The notes under the pieces were generated by a model that saw nothing but the letters and a program-made list of their open reading frames with translations, was not told the origin of the DNA and ran no database searches. A DNA stretch of 27,429 nt from positions 1-27,429 of IMG/VR virus record IMGVR_UViG_3300031787_000680; one strand, given 5' to 3'. Of this stretch, positions 1 to 12,900 are shown piece after piece. The DNA comes from a virus. The position numbers were made by a program, and so were the translations under genes. Within the stretch, counting starts at the first letter, position 1. Each line of letters starts with the position of its first letter.

Positions 1-955
1 AGACTCTATCAGATCCTAGTTCTTTATATGGATCATATCCATGCCCCTTTGATGGTGGGATTATTGGAATTAATTTTGCGGGAGTTCCAAGAGTTGTTGC
101 ATTAATTGGACCAAGATCTACTATCGCATATGAATAGTCTTTTCCTCCAGATGAAACAGTAGCACTAATAATAGTAGTAGTTTCGTCATCAACTTCAACA
201 ACTACCTTTCCACCTGTTCCGTCTCCGAGAATATTTAATTCATGAGTTCCTGGCGTGTACCCACTACCACCATTTTGAATATATATTTTTTTTATTTGAT
301 TGAGATTTACAGATGAATCTCCGTTTTCCCTGACAGATTCAACTTGAGAATCTACGGAATTTTCCCAATTATATGGAAGTGAGATATATTCGGTAGAATC
401 AAATTTTATAATGTCTGATGGCGATACGGTAAATAAATATTTCCATATATACCCATCTTCACTTACACCAGCTTTAGATGGATCAACATCAGTAAATTGT
501 GGCTCATCTAATGATGTATTTCCTACTGTGTTTATTCCCGAAGATCCATTATCTATACAAATATAAACACTATAGTTACTATTAATCACATAGTAATTTG
601 CATCATATAATCTGGAAGATTGGGTTATTGGTGAAAGGTTATTTAATGAATAGTCATGCCTATACATTTCATATCTTGTACCTCTTACCCAATCAATTCT
701 TCGTATAACTCTTCGCGCATTTGCACTATTGACTCTTTTCCCAAATAAAATTGTATCACGAGTATGTTGTTGATACTCCAAATTATCGACGGGATTTGGT
801 GTATTGGTGTTCCAATTATTTGTTCTACCAAAACCTACTGTTTCTGGATTAGATAGACCTACAAATATGTAATAAGAATTTGAAGGATCTTCAATAGACT
901 TAATAAAGTTATTTGCATTCTCTAATCTAAATTGATCAGTTATAATTGCTGTCAT
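1..955 (-). CDS. 8: Baseplate wedge protein gp8 (3' end outside window)
   Basis: Reads from ATG at 955 to the window edge with no stop, about 318 codons visible, so the C-terminus is missing. The start MTAIITDQFRLENA and the internal stretch DGYIWKYLFTVSPSDIIKFD (about residues 173-192) are typical of the gp8-type wedge protein of cyanomyoviruses. A later stretch, IYIQNGGSGYTPGTHEL, carries the GGSGY turn that also recurs in the giant neighbour. In T4, gp8 is one of the wedge subunits that assemble with gp10, gp7 and gp6 around the hub. Position confirms it: gp25, gp6 and the giant gene lie directly upstream, as gp6-gp7-gp8 do in T4. It follows the giant gene by 34 bp, and a TATAAATA late promoter sits in that gap. 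Assignment rests on remembered family features plus synteny. Confidence 0.87.
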   Translation of the reverse strand, partial: MTAIITDQFRLENANNFIKSIEDPSNSYYIFVGLSNPETVGFGRTNNWNTNTPNPVDNLEYQQHTRDTILFGKRVNSANARRVIRRIDWVRGTRYEMYRHDYSLNNLSPITQSSRLYDANYYVINSNYSVYICIDNGSSGINTVGNTSLDEPQFTDVDPSKAGVSEDGYIWKYLFTVSPSDIIKFDSTEYISLPYNWENSVDSQVESVRENGDSSVNLNQIKKIYIQNGGSGYTPGTHELNILGDGTGGKVVVEVDDETTTIISATVSSGGKDYSYAIVDLGPINATTLGTPAKLIPIIPPSKGHGYDPYKELGSDRV

Positions 956-974
956 ATTACATAGGTTTTTTCAC

Positions 975-982
975 TATTTATA
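975..982 (-). promoter_or_regulatory. T4-type late promoter before gp8
   Basis: On the minus strand this is TATAAATA, the exact T4-like late promoter core. It lies in the gap between the giant gene (stop at 990) and gp8 (start at 955), giving a predicted 5' leader of roughly a dozen bases. No -35 box is expected in this class. Confidence 0.65.
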
Positions 983-989
983 CCATTTA

Positions 990-3900
990 TTAACCTAAAT
1001 CTTTTCTAAGAGCTCCAGTGCTTCTTAATCCAAATCCTCTCCTCTGAATATCTGGGAATGTCGATAGACCAACATCGACCGAATATCCTTTTAAATTAAC
1101 TTCAAATCTATTTCCTAATACAGATCTATCAAAATCAAAAATTCTTCCCCAAGAAAATCTTCCACAAGGATTATCTACAGAACCGGATGTAGAAAGTCCG
1201 GTAGTAAGAGTTGATGGGTGAATATTTACAATAAATTCACCATATTCGCCATTAACACTTAAAGAATTTAAATAATAGATATTATCCAGGAAAGTAGATC
1301 CATATCCAATTACATCGGAAGTTGCTGTATTAATTGAAACTACACCATTTCCAACGTAAGTATCATAGACACATATTGGGTATGTGACATTTAATCCCTG
1401 ATATGAAAATGCTCTAGTAAAGAACTTTAGTGCAAGTGGATTTCCATTTGTTCCAGTTGTTGTTGTTATTCCAGTGATTATTCCAGTTGTTCCCTGGAAT
1501 CTTGGAATATTTCTTATTTTTTCTATGTTTGTTTTTGGTATTGGTGATATAACAGTTGGTGGATTTGTATTTGTGTAACCAATTCCCGAATTTACTATAG
1601 TAATTGGATATGAAATTTTTCCATTGGAAATGCTTGCAATAGCAATTGCAGTAGATCCTATCCCCAAATTTCCATATTGGTTGGATATCATTATATTTGT
1701 TGGTGACGATATGTAAATTTCTGTAGAAACTCCAGTGTATCCATTTCCACCATCATTAATTATCAATTGTTGAATAGTTCCAGATGTAGAAACAATAGCA
1801 GTGATCGCAGCCGCAACTGGATTTGTATTTTGGACAATAAGTGCATCAAACTTAGAAATGACAATATCAGATTCATCTTCTTCATAATTGAAGAATTTTA
1901 TATTATCTACGAATAATTGAATATCATCTTTTCCGACTGATTTTATAACCTTTGCGGAAGGGAATACTAACGGTTCGATGGTGTCTCTAGATTTGTAAAT
2001 ATTAACGCCCCCAATATTCAAATCGGATTTTTGTTTTGACCAAGCAAGAGGTTTTGAATTAACTTCATCAATTCCTTGGTCAATATATAATCCAGTTTCT
2101 ATAATATCCGATGAGAATATTGTTGAGACTTTTCTCTGATCTTGTGTAATTGTTTCTGGAATATAATTATTTTTATATACCTGAACAGTATCGCCTTCTT
2201 TAATTGTCTCAAGAACATTAATAAGAACACTATCAATGTCTCTACTACCTCTATAGAAGAATATCGAAACATTATCTTCTTTTTTGGGTGGATCTACAAA
2301 TATTACACTAGTTCCTCCCTCAAATTTATAATTTTTTATAGGTTCTTGAATAACTCCATTTACAAATATTAGCAACACACTATTAAGATCAATTAATTGA
2401 GAATCTTCGTCGTTAAGATTTTTCTCAAAACTCAATAATTCTCCATTATAAACTAATGGGAACCTAACCCTAATACCATTTTGCAAATCTTTGATGGGAT
2501 CAATAAAGTCTAATTCTCCAAATTGCCAAGCGGCACACGTATCTGTAAATGTTGATAGTACAGTAAGTTCAAAGTTACTAATTGGAGAATTTAAACTCTT
2601 ATCCGTAACAAGTCCCACAACTCTAATAACATCCCCAATTTGGAATGAATATCCTGATCTAGAAATTTTGAAGGCAGAAACTTCGTGAAGAGATGATGCA
2701 CCATTATTTGCTGGTTCAACATCCAATGTTAACAGAAGACCAATTCCCGTATCCGTAGTTGATCCAATTCCCGCCCTGTATGCACCTATTACAGGTAAGT
2801 TTTCATAATTAGGTTCAGGAGTAAGAATTCTTATCGTATTAGTGTATCCACTACCACCATTATGAATAGTAAATGACAGTGTGCCACCAATTCCTGCGAT
2901 TGCGGTTATACTTGCGGCAGTTCCTGTATGATTTGGGTCAGTTACTCCGATAGATACAACCCCACGATATGCAGAACCTAAATTATCGGTGATTCCTAAT
3001 CCAACAGAAACAACACTACCACCAGCACCAATAACTGCTGTTACAGACGCTCCTACAAGGGGTGCATATCCTAATCCTGGAGTTGAACCTAAAGAAACAA
3101 TTAGACCACCTCTTGGTAGTTGATTTTGATTTATATCTTTTTCTGTAGTTATAATAAAACCATTGTCGGATGAAATTCCAGTAAATGTTACACTAGAAAT
3201 CCCTGCAGATTCTTCAAAAATATAATTATTGCCAACATTATTATCTGTTGTCGGTGTTTGGAATATACCATTTATAACTAAAATTCCACTTCCTGGCTCA
3301 ATTCCTGAGGTATTAATTCCATTTGCAGTTAAAGTGAAACTTTGTCCGATTCCAGTGAATTGTTTTGAAATGTCATCGTATACTTTATTGTTCGTATAAT
3401 CACTTCTAAGGTAAACCCTTCCACCAAAAGAAGAAACTGGTTTTAATAAATTTGTGTCTATGTCAATAGTTACTCCAATTCCAGATCCTTTAGGTTCATC
3501 AACAAAATATATTCTATTACCAACAATATCATACCCACCAGTTAAAACTTCTACTTCAGTAGAATCTGCATGGTTTGTTGATATTGATCCAAAAGTTCCT
3601 CTTTTAACTTCAACAATTGGAAAATCCCCAATATTTGTAATTGGACCAATATTAGTGGTTCCCAATCCAACATTAATTACAGTTACATATTCTTGATTGA
3701 TTTGTAAAACATCTTTTGGGGCAATTGATCCTATTCCACTTAATGTGATAAATGGACTTTCATCATCAATTCCACCACCATTATTAGATAATTCATGTTT
3801 AATATTAGTATTTGATAGTGGTGATTGAATAACTCCATTTAATGTAATAATAGTCTTTTCTGCTTTCTTTGCCATTTCCAATCTATGGGCGTTTCCACTG

Positions 3901-6900
3901 CCCAACCCGGTGAATACTACTGTAGTATTCAATTCTTTTCTCGTAGTGAGTTTGAATTGGTCTTTGTTCAATCTCTTTACATAGACAGTTGGTGGTAAAA
4001 TAGTAGTAACTATTCCTGTGTAATCCATCATTGGAGAAATTTCCAATGGTAATGGATCAATCCCCCTAAATGTAGATTGTGGGATGTAAATTAATTCTTC
4101 AAGATCACTGAAAAAATGATTTTGTATATTAAATATTCCTGTGGATGGATTTAAAATACTTGAATTTTGTGGATTAAAAGTTTTGGTGAAAATGGGAATT
4201 GTATTATAGCGCATTTCAAAATTATCTCTACCCAGTCTATTTCCAGATAGTGCATTATACTCTGAAATAGAATAATCTAGATTTGCTGTACCGTATGTTA
4301 AAGTTTCTGGAATATTTAAATAATCTATATCAGTATAGAATAATTCACTAAAACTTTCTATTTTTATTTCATTTGAGTCGTATTCAGCATCTGGATAAAA
4401 TTTAATAATTACATTATCCGAACCATCAATTTCACCACCAAACGTTCCAATTCCAGTTTGACTTCCTATTGATAAAAATGGATATTGAGTTGTATATACA
4501 TTACTAGTATCTTGTAGTATTAACAACTGGTGCAATGCACTAGTTGATCCCACTCCAACCCTAATATATGATTTGGATACATTGATTTCAAAGCAATTGA
4601 AGGATAAAATAGTCGAAATTCCGCTTATTGCACTTAAATTTGACTCAAGTTTTGATGTTTTTTCTGATCCAGCATCTTGACCTTGAGATAAAAATCTAAA
4701 TGTCCCTATTCCCAAAGATGTTGATCCAAATCCAACAACTTGGGATCTAATTGTAACTGGGTTTGATATTTTATTGGTAAAATTAAGAAAAACTAATCCA
4801 CTAGTAGAAATTCCAGAACTAAATGTTCCGATATAATTGCCAGAAGAAAACTCTGAAGTTTCCGTATCAAAGCATACTTCGGTAGTATAAGTGTTAGTAC
4901 CATCATAATTCAAATATGTCTCAAAATAGTTCATTTTCAAAGTTGAATTATCAATAACTTGAGTAACTACGTACATTGATGAATAATTTTGCGCTATTAT
5001 TGCGGTTGATCCAGACCCAATAACAGAATTACTACCAATTAAATCTATGAATCCAATACCATAATCACCATATCCACCAAGCAAAGTATTAAATCTATTT
5101 CTTAAAATTTTGATATCATAATCAATATTAAATGGATCTGTTGGGTTAAAGTATATGAGTACTAAACCATTAACTAACTCCGCACTAATATATCCTAAGT
5201 CCACCTCAGTATTTGATAGATTTGTTTTTTCTAAAATATAAAGGTCATTTGCGTTATTCAATAAAACTACTTCAAAAACTTTAGTACCCTGTGTGGCAGC
5301 ATCTTTAACTATAACTAATAAATTGGAATATCTCTGTGCCTCAATATACGTGAGTATTATTGAATTAGTTTGAGATACATTTTCTCTATTTCTAAACGCT
5401 CCGCTTATATCATCAACTGAAAGAACCCTATTACTTCTACACTCAATGTAGTCTGTCAATCTTTTTGCATTAAATCTAATAAATTTTGATCTATCTTCTG
5501 TTGCATATATGTCTTTGGTTAGATCAAAATCAAATATAGTATCAACTCTAACTTCATTAGTGACATCAATAGTATTAATAGACTCAATAGATGTTGTTAA
5601 TGGTTGATTTGTTTGTGCATTTTTTTCTATCTGAGTATCTGCAAAATTCTTAAGTCCGCTTGTGTGTAAAAGACTATTAACTGGATTAATTAATTCATCA
5701 TACTCTAGTGGACTCTTGATAGTGTAAGAAAGATTTTGATAATAATCATTATTTGGGATAACCTGCAGATCTTCATTGGTAAATCCTATATTATTTCCCC
5801 ACCCATAATTTTTATGTAGTGAGTAACCTATTTTAAAAATACCATAACTTTCTTGAATTTGATTAATAGTTGCTATAACCCCACTATTTTTACCCCTGAT
5901 AGTGTCGCCAACTTTCAATCTATACGCCCCATAGACTTTAATATAGTCTTCTGAGGATTCTGAAATAAATAATTCCTTCAAAACATAATCGGATCCCTCT
6001 AAAATTGCAAGTTTTTCTTGATTGAAAAACGTAGAATTTTTTCTTACAACTTTAAATTTTGGATAATTGTTATAATTAATTACTATTGGATATGCATCTT
6101 GGAATGTTTTGGCAATACCAGCATTCGTTGTTAGTCCCGATACAGAATATTCTAATTGAACAGGATTTGTGTTTACATACTTAGTAATAGTAAAGAAATT
6201 GTAGTCATAATCCTCAGAATTGAATCCACTACCGTTTGTTATTTTTTCAATACCTTCAACAAAAATTTTATCTCCAACACCAAATGGTGCCAAATCAAAT
6301 CCCAAAATCGGGGTGCTTAAATAGCAAGTAATTATACCGGCAGGTGATGAATAAACTTCATTTATTACGATGCCATTACTATTATTTGTTGCAAGTAAAT
6401 TATGATCAATCGGTTCTAATCCTTTCGGATTTTCTACTATTTCTACAGATTTAATAGACCCACTACCCATTTTGGCTTCAAAAGTTGCATTATTTACAAC
6501 TTTTTTAGAAACTGGATTGAAAAGTATTAGTTTTGGTGCAGAAACGTAAGATTTGCCACCATCAATAACCTCTATCCTATCAATGGTATCAGAATTAGTA
6601 ATTCTTAAAATTGGTGAAATATAGGATTCTGGTCTTAGAGTATTATCGGAAGAATATTCAAATCCGGGAGACAATATCTTTACATTAGCAATTTTACCTA
6701 TAGTATTGGATTTTGGTAAAATAAATGCATTGATGCCCGCTTCCGAATTAATCTTGACGAAAGATGGTAATTTTTTATAGTTTGCTCCAGCAAAATTAAT
6801 TCTAATCTTATTTACACCACCAACATCACTAGTAGATTTCGTAGTATATTTTAATAAATCAGTATTATCTTTGGTATATGTAAGTACTTCTGGATAATTT

Positions 6901-9900
6901 TTTAATGTTACATTAAATGAGGTATTAGTAATCCCAAAAATGGTGTATTTTCCATTATATACACTACTTTTAAGAGATATTTGTGAGTAGTTTGCAACAT
7001 CTTCATCAGGCAATATAACTTCTCCATCTTTTTGTAACGTATAAGATAAAGATTTTGGTAGATATTCTGAATATCTTAGTGTTAATGAGGCATCTGAACT
7101 AATTCCTACCGTACCAACATTTACAATATTAAATACTGTTCCTGAAGAATCAGAAACAAATTCTTCAGTAAATGACTTATCATTATATAATTTTAATTTA
7201 TAATTAATTAATGATGGATCAGATAATGAAAATACCAAATCATTATTTCTTATAACTTCAATTTTGGGATTAATAAACCCAAGTGTATGGTTAGTTCCAC
7301 CTACAGAATTAAAAGAAATAATTTGTGGTGGAGATTTATACAGATCGCTATAAGTTTCTGCTAATTGAATCTTATTATTATTTAATTTAAAAACATAGTA
7401 GTCACCAGTACTTAACCCAGATATTGTTGCCCCAGTAGATGAATAAAATACCTTATCACCAGTATTAAACTTATGGTTTGGTACATTAATAAGATCTTCT
7501 GCTATATCTACAGAAGAAGGTAAAAATTGAGTAGGATTTACAATAATTCTGTCATAAGATGAATTATATTTTAAGTTTATAAATGTTGAAGTACCAATGC
7601 CAACACTTTGGTTTGATTTTACTTCCAAATCAATTACGTCACCAGATACCAAAGTATGTTCTTCATCTAAAGTAATTTTTGCTGTTATTTTCTCAATATC
7701 ACCTTTAACTTGTTGAAAATCTGATTCTATAGAATATTCATAATTATTTTCTGCGTTAGATATAAAAAATAAACCACTAGTATTTGTAGTTAGACCTACC
7801 GAAGTTGTAATTCCAATATAATCCTTTGATTTTTTAATAATATATACAAATTCCGAATTCCCACTTCTAGGTAAAATAAAACTTCCACTATTCGGAGAAT
7901 CTGCTACTAGTATTTGAGTTCCTTCAGAGGGTTTCCTTAAAATTACTTTTTGTGCGTTTTCAAATGGGTGATTTGGTAAGTATATACTTTGAGTTGGTAC
8001 AGAAATATTTTTAATATATTGACCAATTCCAAATGTTCTAGTCCCAGCAATTCCTGGAGTAGTTCCAACTCCAATTGATTCTACTGGATTGAAATATACA
8101 ATATCATTAAATCTTGAATCAAATTTGTCTAGAGATTTTCTAATTTCAAACGTGGATGGTAATAATACTACAGGATCACCAATACTATGAGCAGTTCCGG
8201 TTACACTTCCCCTATTTACTCGAATAACATTATTTTCTCTAAAAACATTAAGAACTGATACTACCTCAGTTACGGTGCCGATCCCAACACTATCCCCAAC
8301 AGATATTGTAGTTGGTACACTAGAAACATATATGTCTATTGAATTATTATCCAATAATATTGGATTTATTGGAACATTGGAAAGAAGAGTTACAGAGGTT
8401 TCTTCCACAGATATGTTGTGTTCTCCACCAATCAGAGTACTTAGTGATTCTGAGTTTATTCCAGTAATTCTTACATTATCATTATCAATTAATCCATGAA
8501 TTTTATTTGTTTTTACGATAATTGTACTATCGTTTTTCCAAGTAAAAATTGTATCCGGAAAATACTCTACTGTTGTATCAATTTTATTAATTGATTTGCC
8601 TTCAATTTTTGAGACATAAGCACTTAAACCGCCACCATTGGTTCCAGTATTATCAAATTCCAGTAGATCATTAATTCTATATCCTTGTCCTGGTTGAATA
8701 ATATCAAAAGAATCTACTGAACCTTTTGATGTATATTCAACCACCGAGATTTGATTGGAAATTTCATTGGGTTCAATAATAAAATCACTCCCCGAATAAG
8801 CATCATTTACTTTATATGGTAGAGTATTTCTAATTAATGTGGAGTTATTAAAATCAAATGATTGGTCAATATTAGAATCGATATTTTCTACTAATGGAAC
8901 GTAGTTATATTTGTTACCAATAAAGTATGGGAATTTGGGTTCATATAATTCTGATGATGATGTAGTGATTCCCGCAAAATATGCATAAGTTCCATTTGGG
9001 AATTCTGGAGTTTTACAAAATCTTCCATTATTTTCATCCAAATCCCCAGAATCAGTAAACTTGTAGTCCTCAACAAACATTCCATTTTCAAATCCACTGG
9101 GCCTATTTACTACCAAAGAAGAATCTAGTGTATATCCAGTTTCTAATATTTTAACGGCAGAACTATTATTTTCTGGATCAGAATATCCATATGGACCATA
9201 AATTGGACATCCATCATATGACCACCCAATAATCGGAGAATGATATGGATTTGATGGATTGCTATTTCTTTGATCTCCAAATACAATCTTTCCAATATTT
9301 GTAGAATATCCAACATATCCATATTCTGTATATTCTTCCCTATTAATTAGAATTTCTTGTCCAAATTTTTTGTAATTATTAATTTTTAAATCTCTTACCG
9401 CACATTCTAAAAATACACCGTATCCTGCTGATTTAACCTTAATGCTTGTAGATGCGCTTGAATATCCACTGCCACCCTGAATGATAATTACCTTAGTTAG
9501 ACGGTTGTCAATAATTACTGCTTTTAATTTCGCCCCTACACCATCTCCCTCTACAATAATATCAGGAACACTATAATATTCAGTTCCTCTACTTTGTACA
9601 GATGCTCCAACTATAGAACCATTTGATATAATTGGAGTTACTAAAGCATTTTTACCATTTTTAATTTTAACTGATGGTTTTTTATGTAAATTTAAAATAT
9701 TTGACCCATATCCACTACCACCATCATAAAGATATGTCCCAACTAAAGAACCTCTAACATACGGTGTCGCTGTTATCACGCCTACAGGATTAGAAATTCT
9801 AACATTTAATTCAATTTTTGGGTATCTAAATGAATGATACCCAGTTCCAGTTGACTGAAACTTACTATAATTTTTTCGATTATAGTTTTCAACTGATGTA

Positions 9901-12900
9901 GCGCCAATTCCAGCATCACATAACCTAAATCTATCATTGTCAATTGATAGAATATAGTATTGATTTGATGTTGATAATCCAGAAATTGCTTGTCCCGAAC
10001 AAGAATATTGAACAATTTCTCCACTTTTAAATCCATGATTTTTGAATTTAATATATGAAAATTCTTTACTAATATTCTCTGACTTGACGGGAAGATTTTT
10101 ATACTCAAAATCTGACCCAGAATTAATTATATTAATTTTTGTAAGTTTATTTTTTCCTGTGTACGTTACAAATTTATGAGTTCCTTTAGTATTGGACGTG
10201 GTAAATCCTACAGTGTTAATTCCAGAGATATAATCTTCATAATCTTCGTATATTTTAATAGTTTTATTGTTCAGTACTTTTGCATAATACAATCCATTTG
10301 ATTGCAAAATACCCAAAGTATTTAAATTTGATCCTTGGTACTTACCAATACCAATGGATAGATTTGAATTGTTATTATATACAATAGTTTCACCATCTCT
10401 AAAATTATGATTAGTTTGGAAAGTAATTGTATCGTCAATAGTATCAATTCCTCCACCATAAAATACTTCTCTAGCATCAAAAAATACTTGCCTGAACTCC
10501 TTTACTATAACAGGTTCTAATAGTAGTCCCTTACCATTTCCTCCAGTAATGTCTACAGATAAAACTTCACCAATATCAAATTCTTGGGGTTCAACAATAA
10601 TTTCTTCTAATTTTCCTTTTAAAATTGGTTCAGCATATGCAGTTGATCCAACAGATGGGTTAGAAATTGATAGTACTGGTGGGTTTACAAGATCATATCC
10701 AAATCCACCATTAAAAACTTTAATTTCTTTAAGTGGTCCATAATATACTTTATCATCAGATTTGTAATTGACAATTTCTACACCATTACATAAAATTCCT
10801 GTTGATCTATTTCCTAAAGTTTCAACTTCAGTAGTTGGAGTTAAATTACTAGTATTTGGAAATTTTTTGAGTAATTTTTGTGGACCAAGAAATTTATTCT
10901 TCTGAGAAAAAAGAGTAAAAGTATGTTTTCCGTTTATACCATCCGGATCTTCAAACTGCACACATTCACCCGTGGCAATGAATGCCTTAGATTGATATAA
11001 TTTAATTTTATTTTTTTGTGCTAAAACTTCAACGTGATATACCCCAGTATCAACTCCAGAAATATTATCATATTCCGGAGAATAGTATATTGTATCCCCA
11101 GTTATAAATGGCACATTTTGCCCAAAAGATAAAACAGTATATTTGTTAGTTTCTGGATCTAATACTTGGATAGATGATGATGATACTGATGCTGAATGAA
11201 TACTTGTTGAAGCAAATGATACTGTTAATGGGTATGATGGTAAAGAATTTGATGCAACGTAAAAATATTCATTATTTTCATTATATACGTTTAAAGTATC
11301 TGCTAATAATGAGTTATTTCCAAACTTTTTACCAAATAAATCTGGGTCAGTTAAACTATTAGCCTTTTTTAATTTTCTTCGGATATCGTAAGAAACGGTA
11401 CTTGGAGTAAATCCAGGAGCACTAAGGGATACGTAAATTGCTGAAGATATTCCAGTAACAGTTGCATTTGAATACGCAACAACTTCAGTTCCTCGGTTTA
11501 AAATGTCAACCTTATCATCAATATTTAAACTAGATTTATCAGTACTACTATAAAGTTTAAATTGAGATCCATTGATAGTTTCAACTTTATATCTAACAGA
11601 GGTATTATAGACCCAAGAATTTGCAAAAACTTGTTTAAAATTTTTATTTTCAGTAGGATTTTGAATTATTTCTCCAAGATTACTTACATAAATTTTTTCA
11701 CCTTCGGTTGCGAGAGAAGTATCTTCAATTGTAACATATTCGGAAAGAACCCCAGTAATTCTAAATACTACCTTTTTATCAATATCTCCATCTTCATACC
11801 CATAATACAAATCATTTGTCCTAATTTCCGATTTAGGACTAATTGCACTAGTAATTCCTACACACCCAAAAAATTGATTAATTGTTTTTTCAGTATAAGT
11901 AATTGTATTACCCAAACACATTAGAGTTCCAGTTTTTGGAAATCCAATAGTAGAATCTACTGTGATTATTGATGCACCAATTGAAACGTTTTCTACTACT
12001 CTATTAACTGGAGTTACTATAAAGTTACCCCTAATATCAGTTTCATCAGTATATCCAACAAATAAGGATAATTTAAAGTATTGTTTTTGCCCCTCTCGGA
12101 TAATTTCTACTTCAGAAACAGATGCCTTAGTATTTGAATCTGATTCTTTAAATATAATTTGACCAACTAAATTATCAGGATTACCACTTATTACATCTAT
12201 AACAATTATTTCCCTTCTTTCAAATTCAGCAGAAGATGGTTTTATGATAAATTTTTCTAGGTCAATGACTTTGGGATTAACATCGTATAGTACATTAAAA
12301 AGAATTCTAAAAGATTCTTCGGTTCCCTTTGCCTGATAAAAGTTTTTTGCCTGCTTAATGAAATTATTTACGTTAAGTTCGGGAACAAAATTGAGATTTT
12401 CTAATCCAGGAGTCAATAAAAACTTAATTTTTTTATAAAACTCTTTTAAGAATAAGGTACTTAGGTTTTTAACACTAGAAGCGGATTGGTGGGTTGCACT
12501 TTGACTAGAAGTAAAAACAAGTTCTCCATACTTATCATACTCAGTCACACCACTAAATCCACGTATACAACCAGTAAATGAATTGGTTGTTATTCCCGTA
12601 TATGTAATTATTTCATCATTAATTTTAAATAATCCATATTGTTGGGGATACCCTTTGGTTGAACCGACATTAATAGTTGTTGTAGTTGAATTAACTAATG
12701 AAGTTGTAGAAGTAAGTCCGGAGAGAACCTCTGGAGTTAAGTTATCAAGTTTTATGTATTGGTCAAGATTTTCTGCAATATCAGTAGGACCACCTTGATA
12801 CTCTTGTGAAATATAATATTGAGTTAAAAAATCTACAGATTTTGGACTTTCTGAAACAACAAATGATGGAAGTTGATTCTCTACAATTTCTTGTACTTTA